From: Akkermansiaceae bacterium
GTDB taxonomy: Bacteria > Verrucomicrobiota > Verrucomicrobiia > Verrucomicrobiales > Akkermansiaceae
Assembly (NCBI GenBank): GCA_028293225.1
Contig: JAQGPE010000496.1
Coordinates: 1-6,354, forward strand
Reading direction: 5' to 3'
Length of the DNA stretch: 6,354 bases
Position 1 is the stretch's first letter. Each line of letters opens with the position of its first letter. The translations under genes were made by a program, and so were the position numbers. The notes below the pieces were generated by a model. That model did not search any database. It worked only from the letters and a program-made list of their open reading frames with translations, and was not told the DNA's origin. Shown here in pieces: positions 1 to 5,648 of this stretch.

Positions 1-933
1 GGCTCCTACGTGAAGCGGATGGCCAAGCTCACCACCGGCCAGCTCGGCTGGGGCGATGCGATCGCTTCCCCCTACATTCAGCGCCGTCTCCACGAAATGC
101 CGCCCGTCGTCCGTCAGGCGCTCGCGGGGCTCAGCACCGGAACGCCGAATCACCTGAAGCATCAGGTGGCCCGGATCGGTCAGCTCATTGGTGGCGCCGA
201 CGCGCTCTTTACCGCCGGGACGTACGCGATGGTTTACGACTATCAAAAGACGGTGGTGGCGAAGGATCTTCGGCTGAAGGGAGCGGAGGCTGAAGCATTC
301 GCCCACACCGCCGCGGAGCGCGAGGTGGACCGGGTCGCGCAGCCGATGCGGATGGGTGCGCGGTCGCTTTTCGAGAACACCTCGACGAATCCGGCCATGA
401 AACTGGCCTGGGCCTTCGCCTCAGAACCCCGGCAGAAGCTCGCCTTGATGGTCTATGCGGCGGCTAAGCTTCCGATGAAGCAGAAGCTCCGCGCGGTGGC
501 ACAGGCGTATTTCTTCGGCGGCGTGGTGAGTTCGATTATTCGCGCGGCCGTGCGGGACAGCAAGGACTCCGGTGACGAGCTGTTTGATGAACGGAACTGG
601 AACCCGAAGCTGCTGGCGCTCCAGGCGGCAACGTCGCCGCTGAAGGGGATTCCTTTTGTCGGGGACGCGGTCGAGAGCGGACTTTACAAGGCGTTCAAGC
701 AGTACCTACCGGAGGGGAATCTTTTCTCCGTGCCGGTGCGGGCGGTCGAGGGCGGCGTTCACCTGGTCACTCAGAAAAACCGGACTGCGGACACGATCCT
801 GAAGGATACGGAAGCGATCATTTCCGGCTTCGGGGTAGGCAGCGAAAACGCCACTGCGGGCGCGAGTGTCATGCACATCTTGCGGGATCTCTTCAGCATC
901 GGGAAGAACGTGAGCACGGCCGCGGGAAACTGA
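1..933 (+). CDS. C-terminal part of a large phage virion/polyvalent protein (5' partial)
   Basis: The frame is open from base 1 to the TGA at 931-933, giving 310 residues with no convincing start, so this is the end of a longer gene entering from the left. The GTG at 10 is only the first possible start in view. The sequence is Ala-rich and mostly helical. Recognisable stretches, counted from the GTG, are ALFTAGTYAMVYDYQ (65-79), RVAQPMRMGARSLFENTS (108-125) and LAWAFASEPRQKLAL (132-146). From memory these resemble the C-terminal regions of very long phage proteins annotated as large polyvalent or internal virion proteins. A hydrophobic stretch at 167-180 (YFFGGVVSSIIRAA) could contact a membrane, as expected for an ejected DNA-entry protein. 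The integrase further right supports a prophage setting. The family is an inference. That it is phage-related is likely, but the exact role (internal virion, ejection or polyvalent enzyme carrier) cannot be fixed from the C-terminus. Confidence 0.65.
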   Translation, partial: GSYVKRMAKLTTGQLGWGDAIASPYIQRRLHEMPPVVRQALAGLSTGTPNHLKHQVARIGQLIGGADALFTAGTYAMVYDYQKTVVAKDLRLKGAEAEAFAHTAAEREVDRVAQPMRMGARSLFENTSTNPAMKLAWAFASEPRQKLALMVYAAAKLPMKQKLRAVAQAYFFGGVVSSIIRAAVRDSKDSGDELFDERNWNPKLLALQAATSPLKGIPFVGDAVESGLYKAFKQYLPEGNLFSVPVRAVEGGVHLVTQKNRTADTILKDTEAIISGFGVGSENATAGASVMHILRDLFSIGKNVSTAAGN

Positions 934-943
934 GCTGTTAATC

Positions 944-960
944 GGGACCTACCAGGTCCC
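944..960 (+). terminator. Hairpin just after the phage gene, possible terminator
   Basis: Eleven bases after the stop codon lies a perfect 7-bp stem, GGGACCT / AGGTCCC, with a 3-base loop (ACC). No T-run follows on either strand (plus strand: CTGATAAAAC), so it lacks the second half of a classical intrinsic terminator. Its position suggests it ends or stabilises the phage late transcript. Confidence 0.4.
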
Positions 961-1032
961 CTGATAAAACAACGCCCGGCAGACACCCAGGATCGTGAAA
1001 TATGAAGCTTAACCGAGTTGTCAGAAATCTTC

Positions 1033-1293
1033 CTACACGGGGGCGCACTGAGCCTTTAGCACTCCCTCGAACACGAGTATGGCCTCTTCTCCGCAACTCT
1101 CGAAGTAGGTCTCCTGAGTGGCGTTATCCACCCTCAGCCACAGCACATCGAGAACGATATCGACGGACTCCTCCCGGTCCCGCTCGACGATCACGATTCC
1201 CGGGAAGAGTCTCCGAAGAGTCTTGGGAATTTCCGTCTCCGTTTCATTGATGACCCGGCGATTCAGTACGATACTGATGTTGCTGTAGGGCAT
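1033..1293 (-). CDS. Small acidic protein of unknown function, prophage accessory gene
   Basis: This minus-strand frame encodes 86 residues from the ATG at 1293-1291. A TTG at 1305 would add four residues but is a poorer start. I do not recognise the family. The protein is acidic (about 15 Asp/Glu against 9 Lys/Arg). Its strand-like stretches IVIVERD, VDIVLDVLWLRV and AILVFEGVL suggest a small beta-rich fold, with no signal peptide, membrane helix or helix-turn-helix. Codon use looks like real coding, with mostly G or C in third positions; the overlapping plus-strand frame is Arg/Pro-rich and unconvincing. No Shine-Dalgarno precedes the ATG, but a candidate promoter places the transcript start almost on it, which would make the message leaderless. 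It lies isolated between the phage late gene and the integrase, the usual place for cargo genes. A role in host or superinfection functions is only a guess. Confidence 0.55.
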   Translation of the reverse strand: MPYSNISIVLNRRVINETETEIPKTLRRLFPGIVIVERDREESVDIVLDVLWLRVDNATQETYFESCGEEAILVFEGVLKAQCAPV

Positions 1294-1301
1294 TTCAAAG
1301 C

Positions 1302-1331
1302 ACAATAAGCTGCGGAAGCCTACGGGGTCAA
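1302..1331 (-). promoter_or_regulatory. Candidate promoter for the small acidic protein gene
   Basis: On the minus strand a -35-like TTGACC (1331-1326, five of six consensus bases) is separated by 18 bases from a -10-like TATTGT (1307-1302, four of six). Transcription would begin about 1295, within a few bases of the ATG at 1293. The -35 overlaps the left arm of the inverted repeat at 1323-1346, so a bound regulator could block it. Prediction from sequence only. Confidence 0.3.
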
Positions 1332-1346
1332 TTCACAGATACCCCG
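1323..1346. repeat. Inverted repeat CGGGGT / ACCCCG
   Basis: CGGGGT (1323-1328) and ACCCCG (1341-1346) form a perfect 6-bp inverted repeat with a 12-base spacer. Read on the plus strand the stem is followed by CAATTTTT, so it could be a weak intrinsic terminator for transcription from the left. Read as DNA it could be an operator, because it overlaps the candidate -35 box of the small minus-strand gene. Confidence 0.4.
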
Positions 1347-1370
1347 CAATTTTTCGATCTTCCAAATTGC
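1346..1370. repeat. Inverted repeat GCAATTT / AAATTGC
   Basis: GCAATTT (1346-1352) and AAATTGC (1364-1370) are perfect 7-bp inverted copies with an 11-base spacer, directly abutting the preceding inverted repeat. A 9-base direct repeat, TTTCGATCT, occurs in the spacer (1352-1360) and again at 1381-1389. This cluster lies in the non-coding stretch 1306-1456 and looks like a binding region rather than coding sequence. Confidence 0.35.
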
Positions 1371-1456
1371 CGCACTTGGGTTTCGATCTGTCGTAAGTTA
1401 CAGGCGCGACCGTTACAACGCAGGAAGCCGCGATGCTAATGGACCCCGTCCCTAAG

Positions 1457-1702
1457 TCATTTCCTGCGCGTCCAGATAGGGATGGCGACTCCATCGTCTT
1501 TCAGCCTGTCCTGTTGGAAGCGCCAGTAGATTTCTACTCCGTCGTTCCCCTGATCCCCACGCTGGGCGGGGGATAGAAGGTGCAGCGGCTCTTCGCGGGA
1601 CCAACTGACCGCGCTTTCAGCAGTAACCCAGTCGCCTATACGGCAGTCCCGCGGAGCAGACTGCTGACGGGGTTGGTCGGGGATCACAGGAAAGCAGAGC
1701 AC
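1457..1702 (-). CDS. Doubtful small hypothetical protein downstream of the integrase
   Basis: This minus-strand frame gives 81 residues if read from a GTG at 1702. The frame stays open back to a TAG at 1768-1766 but offers only non-standard starts there, so the true start, or even whether it is a gene, is uncertain. A second GTG lies at 1687. The C-terminal half (GVEIYWRFQQDRLKDDGVAI, then PIWTRRK) has a believable amino-acid mix and codon use. The N-terminal half is rich in Pro and Cys and less convincing. No family is recognised. It follows the integrase on the same strand, 106 bases after its stop, so it could be co-transcribed, or it could be the decayed remnant of a longer gene. Confidence 0.3.
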   Translation of the reverse strand: MLCFPVIPDQPRQQSAPRDCRIGDWVTAESAVSWSREEPLHLLSPAQRGDQGNDGVEIYWRFQQDRLKDDGVAIPIWTRRK

Positions 1703-1808
1703 ATTGAGGGGGTGCCAACAAGATCCGTTATCCGGGGGGCGGTCGTCGATGGCAGGAATCTGCTGCTATGAGCCTATTTGGTGTCAATCGCGCCCATGGG
1801 ATCGGGCC

Positions 1809-3029
1809 TCAGGCTATCGAGACGATATTCGCCGGAGAACTCGGCGGCCTTATCCCCCAAAATTCCGTGGCCTGATCTGTGGTTCGGGCGTTTCGGTATT
1901 TCGTCTCGAAGGTCTTGTAATTGGTGTGACCCATGTTCGCCGCGAGGCGTTCCCGACACGCTGGCTCGTTGCGGTGGGCGGCCTCCCAATAGGAAGCATA
2001 GCTGTGGCGGGTGATGTCGATTTCCCATTCGACGACAGGCTCCCAGGTGCCGGGATGAGCCAGCACCGCGCCGGGCGTGGTGTAGAAGCCGCGGACGAGT
2101 CGCTGGCGGCGCTTGATGAAGTTCGCGGGTAGAATCGAGCCCTTCGCTTTCGCCCAAGGCTCCAGCCATTCGCGGAGGACGTCTTCGAGATCGACATACC
2201 GGCGATGGTTGCGGGTCTTCGTCACCGTCACGACGACGTGGCCCTGTTTCCGGTCGATGTGCTCGAACCTCGCCCGCATCAATTCGGAGTCCGGACGCAG
2301 GCCGGCAAAAAGGCCGATAGCGAAAAACGGGACGAGGTCGCGATCGTGCTCCCATGCCGCCAGGAGGAGCTTGCGCGCGTCTGCTGGATCGAACACCGGG
2401 ACGTCGCCGCGGCGATCCTTGAGAGCTGGCAGGTCGGTCAACGGGTTCACTGGCACGGCCACCCGGGCGGCCCGGAGTTCGAAGATCGAGCGGAGCATGC
2501 TCAACTGCTGGTTGTAGGTCGCCGGTGCCGGGTTCGAGTTGTTGCGCCAGTTCGCAAACCAGTCCCGCCAGAATGCCTCATCAAGGTTCGCAATCCTGCT
2601 TTCCTCCAGGTCGGCGAGCTTGTTCCGGAATGGCTTCCAGCGGGACGCAGCGTAGCCAGTGGACCAGTTGCCAGAGTGATCGGCCTGGAAGGTGTCTAGC
2701 AGCTCGCCGAGCTGGGGAGAGGCCACGGCCTTTTCGAGTGCGGCAATGTGCTGGTCGCAGAAGTCGGAGAGGCTGCGGTATCCGAGCGACCGGACTGCAT
2801 CGTCGTATTTCACGGCCTCCGCGATCAGGGCAGGATCGACGGCCGTCGCCCAGGAGGGAAGGGGAGCGCGTTCGTCGAGAATCGCCTTCGCGCGTTCCTT
2901 GGCTTCGTCCTCAGTGTCGAAGAGCAATCGCTTCCGTTTCCCGGTCGGGGAATTCTTCGGGGGAAGGCTCAAGACCCACTTGCGGCGGGTCTTTGAATAC
3001 TTCGGTTTGAACGCTGCCGGGCGGCTCAT
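1809..3029 (-). CDS. Tyrosine recombinase / phage integrase
   Basis: This 406-residue enzyme would integrate and excise the prophage by site-specific recombination between attP and attB. The basic N-terminus (about 1-50, KYSKTRRKWVL...KRKRLLF) resembles an arm-type DNA-binding domain. Residues about 105-195 form the SAM-like core-binding domain, and about 210-390 the catalytic domain. Visible catalytic residues are Arg245 in LFAGLRPDSEL, a likely beta-hairpin Lys271 in VTKTRNHR, Arg341 in DITRHSYASY, His368 in NMGHTN and the nucleophile Tyr378 in ETKYRNA. In box II the first position of the usual HxxR is Asp338, a variation some integrase subfamilies tolerate. Length and motifs are complete, so it is probably active. 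The start is the ATG at 3029, preceded by a purine-rich stretch (GAGGGAATTGAG). The gene reads leftward, convergent with the phage late gene, with its 5' end facing the chromosome, which suggests the attachment site lies just upstream. Confidence 0.93.
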   Translation of the reverse strand: MSRPAAFKPKYSKTRRKWVLSLPPKNSPTGKRKRLLFDTEDEAKERAKAILDERAPLPSWATAVDPALIAEAVKYDDAVRSLGYRSLSDFCDQHIAALEKAVASPQLGELLDTFQADHSGNWSTGYAASRWKPFRNKLADLEESRIANLDEAFWRDWFANWRNNSNPAPATYNQQLSMLRSIFELRAARVAVPVNPLTDLPALKDRRGDVPVFDPADARKLLLAAWEHDRDLVPFFAIGLFAGLRPDSELMRARFEHIDRKQGHVVVTVTKTRNHRRYVDLEDVLREWLEPWAKAKGSILPANFIKRRQRLVRGFYTTPGAVLAHPGTWEPVVEWEIDITRHSYASYWEAAHRNEPACRERLAANMGHTNYKTFETKYRNARTTDQATEFWGIRPPSSPANIVSIA

Positions 3030-3115
3030 GCAGAGCTCAATTCCCTCAATTCGGGCACGAACGCGAGATGTTTAGCGGTCTATGGTGGACTTTTAGAGGC
3101 ACTTTGTAGGAAATG
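3030..3115. other. Integrase upstream region, probable location of the prophage end
   Basis: These 86 bases separate the integrase start from the terminator of the host thioredoxin-like gene. They must hold the integrase promoter unless that lies further out. They are also the most likely place for the attachment core, since everything to the right reads as normal chromosome. I see no tRNA gene here and no direct repeat that could be a paired att site, because the other prophage end is outside the window. Confidence 0.35.
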
Positions 3116-3136
3116 AAAAACCCCGCAACTGCGGGG
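3116..3136 (-). terminator. Intrinsic terminator of the thioredoxin-like gene
   Basis: Read on the minus strand, CCCCGC and GCGGGG form a 6-bp GC stem with a 4-base loop (AGTT), followed at once by TTTTTC (A-run 3116-3120 on the plus strand). This is a canonical Rho-independent terminator about 65 bases after the stop codon of the gene at 3202-3660. It would prevent read-through into the integrase, which lies on the same strand. Confidence 0.85.
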
Positions 3137-3163
3137 CAAATCATTGAAAGAGAATGTATCATG

Positions 3164-3177
3164 TCGGAAAATTCCGA
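3164..3177. repeat. Short inverted repeat TCGGAA / TTCCGA
   Basis: TCGGAAAATTCCGA contains arms TCGGAA and TTCCGA with a 2-base centre. It lies in the 3' untranslated region between the thioredoxin-like stop codon and its terminator. It may be part of the mRNA end structure or a recombinase core-type site. There is no further evidence for either. Confidence 0.25.
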
Positions 3178-3201
3178 GTTGATAGGCTACCTTGAAAGGG
3201 T

Positions 3202-3660
3202 TCAGACCTGGTCTTTCTTCTCAAGCGCCTCCTTGAGGTGCTTCAGGAAATCGTCGGTCTTCGGATACTCGGAGGCGAAAAAGCGGGTGAACTCCTTACC
3301 CTCCGGGCTCATCAGAATGACGGTCGGGAAGCCTTCGATCTTGTACTTCTCCGCGTAGGGCTGGTTCTTCTTCTTCAGATCGGCGTCGCCATTCGGGAAA
3401 TCGAGTTCCACCAGCACGTAGTCCTTGGAGGCCTTCTCGACGAATTCCTTCTTGGAAAAGACGTTCTTGCGCATGGCGATGCACGGCGGGCACCAGTCGG
3501 AGCCGGTGAATTCCACCAGCACCTGCTTTTTCTCGGCCTTCGCCTGGGCGAGGGCTTTCTCGAGATCGGGCGACCAGCCTTCCAGCTCCTTGGAAAAGGC
3601 GGTGCTGACGAGGGCGGAGGCTCCGAGCGTGAAGGTGGCGAGGTAGGTGATCGCTTTCAT
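3202..3660 (-). CDS. Secreted thioredoxin-like thiol:disulfide protein
   Basis: The 152-residue product has an N-terminal signal peptide (MKAITYLATFTLGASALVST..., cleavage probably around residues 21-23), so it acts outside the cytoplasm, presumably in the periplasm. The mature part is a single thioredoxin fold. It has a strand QVLVEF (46-51), the active-site motif GSDWCPPC with Cys57 and Cys60, and a strand YVLVELDF (81-88). The cis-proline motif is GFPTVILMSPEG (Pro112), followed by a C-terminal helix (DDFLKHLKEALEKK). The WCPPC motif and the long, Lys-rich helix before the third strand match thioredoxin-like proteins that reduce or isomerise envelope disulfides; the substrate is unknown. 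No strong Shine-Dalgarno precedes the ATG at 3660. It stands alone with its own terminator and is transcribed away from rdgB. The family is certain, the physiological partner is not. Confidence 0.9.
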   Translation of the reverse strand: MKAITYLATFTLGASALVSTAFSKELEGWSPDLEKALAQAKAEKKQVLVEFTGSDWCPPCIAMRKNVFSKKEFVEKASKDYVLVELDFPNGDADLKKKNQPYAEKYKIEGFPTVILMSPEGKEFTRFFASEYPKTDDFLKHLKEALEKKDQV

Positions 3661-3733
3661 GAGAATAGACTATGGGTCGTCCGGGGTTTGGCGGAATCAA
3701 GGGCTATGACCCCCTCCGCGGGCAATTTATTCA

Positions 3734-3758
3734 CCGGGCCTTAGGTTCGTCGGCCCGG
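3734..3758. repeat. Inverted repeat in the divergent intergenic region
   Basis: CCGGGCC (3734-3740) and GGCCCGG (3752-3758) form a perfect 7-bp inverted repeat with an 11-base spacer. It lies in the 176-base gap between the divergent thioredoxin-like gene and rdgB. With no T-run on either side it is not a terminator. It may be an operator or a structured leader of rdgB. No clear -35/-10 pair was found in this gap. Confidence 0.35.
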
Positions 3759-3836
3759 CATGGAAGTAAGCGTCGATTCGGCTCCGGATATTTCAAATTT
3801 CTTGGCCCGCCTCCTCGGCTCCGCTACTCCCGGGGC

Positions 3837-4433
3837 ATGCTGTTCCCGCTGCCGCTGCTGGTCATCGCTACCCGTAACTCCCACAAAACCCAGGAGATCC
3901 GTGAAATGATCGGCGCCCGCTACCAGGTCCGCGACGCCACCGATTTTCCGGATTTGCCCGCCGTTGACGAAACCGGCACGACCTTCCTGGAAAACGCCAC
4001 GCTCAAGGCCATCGCCATCAGCCGGGAGGTTCCGGGCATCGTGCTGTCGGACGATTCCGGCCTGGAGGTCGATGCCCTGCATGGCGCGCCCGGCGTCTGG
4101 TCGAGCAGCTTCGGCGGCGAGGAAGGCAACCACGCGAAGAACAACGCGCGCCTGCTGGCGGACATGGCCGGCCGCACCGATCGCGCCGCCCGCTTCCGCT
4201 GCACCATGGTGCTGGCGAAGGAGGGCGAAGTCATCGCGCACTTCAGCGGCACGGTGGAAGGCCGCATCCTCGACGAACCCTACGGCGCCGGCGGCTTCGG
4301 CTACGACCCGTTGTTCGCCCCTGCAGGCCACGACCACAGCTTCGCGGAGCTGGGTGCGGAGGTGAAAAACTCCATGAGCCACCGCGGCCGGGCCCTGGCT
4401 CAGGTCACGCAGTGGTTGGAAGAAAACGGCTGA
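3837..4433 (+). CDS. rdgB: RdgB/HAM1 non-canonical purine NTP pyrophosphatase
   Basis: This cytoplasmic enzyme hydrolyses dITP, ITP and XTP to the monophosphates plus pyrophosphate, keeping deaminated purines out of DNA and RNA. The 198-residue length is normal for the family. Signature motifs are all present: the phosphate-binding ATRNSHK (11-17), ETGTTFLENATLKA (46-59), the metal-binding SDDSGLEVDA (71-80), GAPGVWSSSFGG (83-94), AGGFGYDPLF (151-160) and the base-pocket motif KNSMSHRGRAL (177-187). The ATG at 3837 is chosen because it places the phosphate-binding motif about ten residues from the N-terminus, as in known homologues. The frame stays open back to 3672, but that extension is basic, low in coding quality and absent from the family. 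Trp88 replaces the more usual Tyr in the GVYSAR-type motif. It is followed after 37 bases by the next plus-strand gene, so it may head or precede that operon. Confidence 0.95.
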   Translation: MLFPLPLLVIATRNSHKTQEIREMIGARYQVRDATDFPDLPAVDETGTTFLENATLKAIAISREVPGIVLSDDSGLEVDALHGAPGVWSSSFGGEEGNHAKNNARLLADMAGRTDRAARFRCTMVLAKEGEVIAHFSGTVEGRILDEPYGAGGFGYDPLFAPAGHDHSFAELGAEVKNSMSHRGRALAQVTQWLEENG

Positions 4434-4470
4434 ATTCCCCTCGGCGGCTTGCTCGACTTTCGCTAGCTAG

Positions 4471-5160
4471 ATGGCCATGGCGGACCTTCACCGCGATTTT
4501 TTCCGAAACGATCCCGACCTTGGTAGGCCCTCTGCTAAAACGGGCGTGACAGGAAAGACTCCGATTCTCATCTCCGGCCGATGGACCCGCCTGGAAAGCC
4601 GGAGCCTCGGGATGCTGCTGTTCATGATCATTTTCGGTGTGGCCTTCAACGCCATGCTCTGGTTCTTCCTGGTCGGCACTTGGGGAACGGGCGACGGGGT
4701 GGCTTTCATCTTCGGACTGCCCTTTATCTTCGTGGGTCTTGGGCTCGTCGGTGGCATCGCCTATTGGGTGATCTCTCTGAGAGGGCCGGTTTTCGAGATC
4801 ATGATCGAGGAAGCGGACCCACTGCCCGGAGTTCCGGTGAAAATCCACTGGCGCCGGGCCGGCGGCCGGAAAAATCCGCAGAGCCTGGCGGTCTACTTGA
4901 TCGGCCGGGAAGAGGCTCGCGAGATCGGTGAACCGACGAAGACCTCCGTCTTCTACGAATCCTGTCTGCTGGAGACCCGCTCGCCCGGCGAAATGACGGC
5001 CGGCAGTGTCGAAGCTGTCCTTCCCGCCGGTGTTCCCCCGGCCGTTTATGGCGACTACAATGGGATCTGCTGGCTGATTCGCCTCCAGTGCCGTCTCAGT
5101 CCTCGAATCGTCTTCGCACCCTATGCCCATTTCAGAGTCAGACCGCCCCTTTCCGCATGA
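4471..5160 (+). CDS. Two-helix membrane protein with C-terminal arrestin-like beta domain
   Basis: The 229-residue product has a polar N-terminus, two strongly hydrophobic helices (about 47-69 and 77-103) joined by a short GTWGTGDG loop, and a soluble C-terminal domain (about 107-229). Both termini should lie on the same side of the membrane, probably the cytoplasm, given Arg residues flanking both helices. The C-terminal domain looks like a beta-sandwich: PLPGVPVKIHWRR (117-129), alternating strands in the middle, then LPAGVPP (184-190) and a final ICWLIRLQCRL (199-209). This pattern resembles arrestin-like folds and matches the next gene. The start is uncertain: ATG at 4471 or 4477, or a GTG at 4546 closer to the first helix, none with a clear Shine-Dalgarno. 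Its TGA overlaps the ATG of the next gene (ATGA), implying translational coupling. No named family is recognised and the function is unknown. Confidence 0.75.
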   Translation: MAMADLHRDFFRNDPDLGRPSAKTGVTGKTPILISGRWTRLESRSLGMLLFMIIFGVAFNAMLWFFLVGTWGTGDGVAFIFGLPFIFVGLGLVGGIAYWVISLRGPVFEIMIEEADPLPGVPVKIHWRRAGGRKNPQSLAVYLIGREEAREIGEPTKTSVFYESCLLETRSPGEMTAGSVEAVLPAGVPPAVYGDYNGICWLIRLQCRLSPRIVFAPYAHFRVRPPLSA

Positions 5161-5570
5161 CTTCTCTGACCGTTGGGAAAAGCCATCTGAAGCCGCTTGA
5201 GACCGTCGAGGGAGAGGTCCGTTGGGACGCTTCACGATCGCGCGGAAAGCTGCTGCTGCGCCTGGTGTGGTTCACCCGCGGCAGCGGCACGCAGGAGATT
5301 CACCGCATCGAGTCGATCCCGCTCGATGAGACGCGGGCCGGAAATCTGGCGTTTTCATGGGTCCTCCCGGAAGGGCCGTGGAGCCTTGAGGGGACGCTCG
5401 TTAAAATCGTCTGGGCTGTCGAACTGCTCGACACGCGGGCAGGCCGTCTCGCCTTGGTGGAACTCGTGGTCAGCCCGGATTGCCGGCCGGTCAGGTTGGA
5501 GAAAATCAAAGCTCCGGCGTCGATCGGGAAGATGGGCTGGCTGCGGAGTTTCAGCGGCAGAATCGACTGA
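5157..5570 (+). CDS. Soluble arrestin-like beta-sandwich protein
   Basis: This 137-residue protein starts at an ATG that shares its last bases with the previous stop codon (ATGA, 5157-5160). The frame is open further upstream to 5088, but the coupled start is much the better choice. It has no signal peptide or membrane helix. Strand-like segments are GEVRWDA (19-25), KLLLRLVWFTRG (31-42), NLAFSWVLPEGPWSLEG (63-79), LVKIVWAVELL (81-91) and LALVELVVS (98-106). The lP-x-G-P-x-S-x-x-G followed by I-x-W-x-V pattern is typical of arrestin-like or Spo0M-like domains that act as protein-binding adaptors. The same pattern occurs in the C-terminal domain of the preceding membrane protein, suggesting duplication of one domain, once tethered and once free. 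It probably works with its two neighbours at the membrane. The fold assignment is an inference. Confidence 0.72.
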   Translation: MTSLTVGKSHLKPLETVEGEVRWDASRSRGKLLLRLVWFTRGSGTQEIHRIESIPLDETRAGNLAFSWVLPEGPWSLEGTLVKIVWAVELLDTRAGRLALVELVVSPDCRPVRLEKIKAPASIGKMGWLRSFSGRID

Positions 5571-5579
5571 CAGCCGTGC

Positions 5580-5602
5580 CCAGGTGGTTGGAAAACCCCT
5601 GG
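5580..5602 (+). terminator. Bulged hairpin between the second and third cluster genes
   Basis: CCAGG (5580-5584) pairs with CCTGG (5598-5602) and GGTT (5586-5589) with AACC (5594-5597), leaving a one-base bulge (T5585) and a GGAA tetraloop of the stable GNRA type. It lies 10 bases after a stop codon in a 78-base gap. The following CGGTTTCCC is only weakly T-rich, so it is more likely a partial terminator or a 3'-end stabiliser that sets the relative expression of the flanking genes than a full stop. Confidence 0.4.
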
Positions 5603-5648
5603 CGGTTTCCCGCAGCGCCGGGCCGGTCTTCCTGATAGATCAACAGAC

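Noticed and set aside
1002..1250. 82-residue plus-strand frame opposite the small acidic protein
   Set aside because: It is dominated by Arg, Pro and Ser with no hydrophobic core pattern; the opposite frame has a better amino-acid mix and codon use.
1774..2355. 193-residue minus-strand frame overlapping the integrase end
   Set aside because: It is a shifted frame of the integrase, Arg/Pro/His-rich and lacking any motif; the integrase frame carries all catalytic residues.
1013..3181. Direct repeat CCGAGTTG at 1013-1020 and 3174-3181 as paired attachment sites around the integrase
   Set aside because: The match is only 8 bases and flanks diverge at once; such a match is expected by chance between regions of this size.
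3030..3200. tRNA gene as integration target
   Set aside because: No cloverleaf with acceptor stem, anticodon arm and GTTCGA-type T loop could be built on either strand.
3672..3836. 55-residue N-terminal extension of the rdgB frame
   Set aside because: It is Arg/Gly-rich, crosses the divergent intergenic inverted repeat and is absent from known RdgB proteins, whose phosphate-binding motif lies near the N-terminus.
3741..4382. 213-residue antisense frame opposite rdgB
   Set aside because: rdgB has every family motif on the plus strand; the antisense frame is an Ala/Val/Arg-rich by-product of GC-rich codons.
4405..5235. 276-residue antisense frame opposite the first cluster membrane gene
   Set aside because: Its composition (many His, Gln, Pro, Glu and Ser, few hydrophobic segments) is that of an antisense shadow, while the plus strand shows two clear membrane helices and an ATGA-coupled start.
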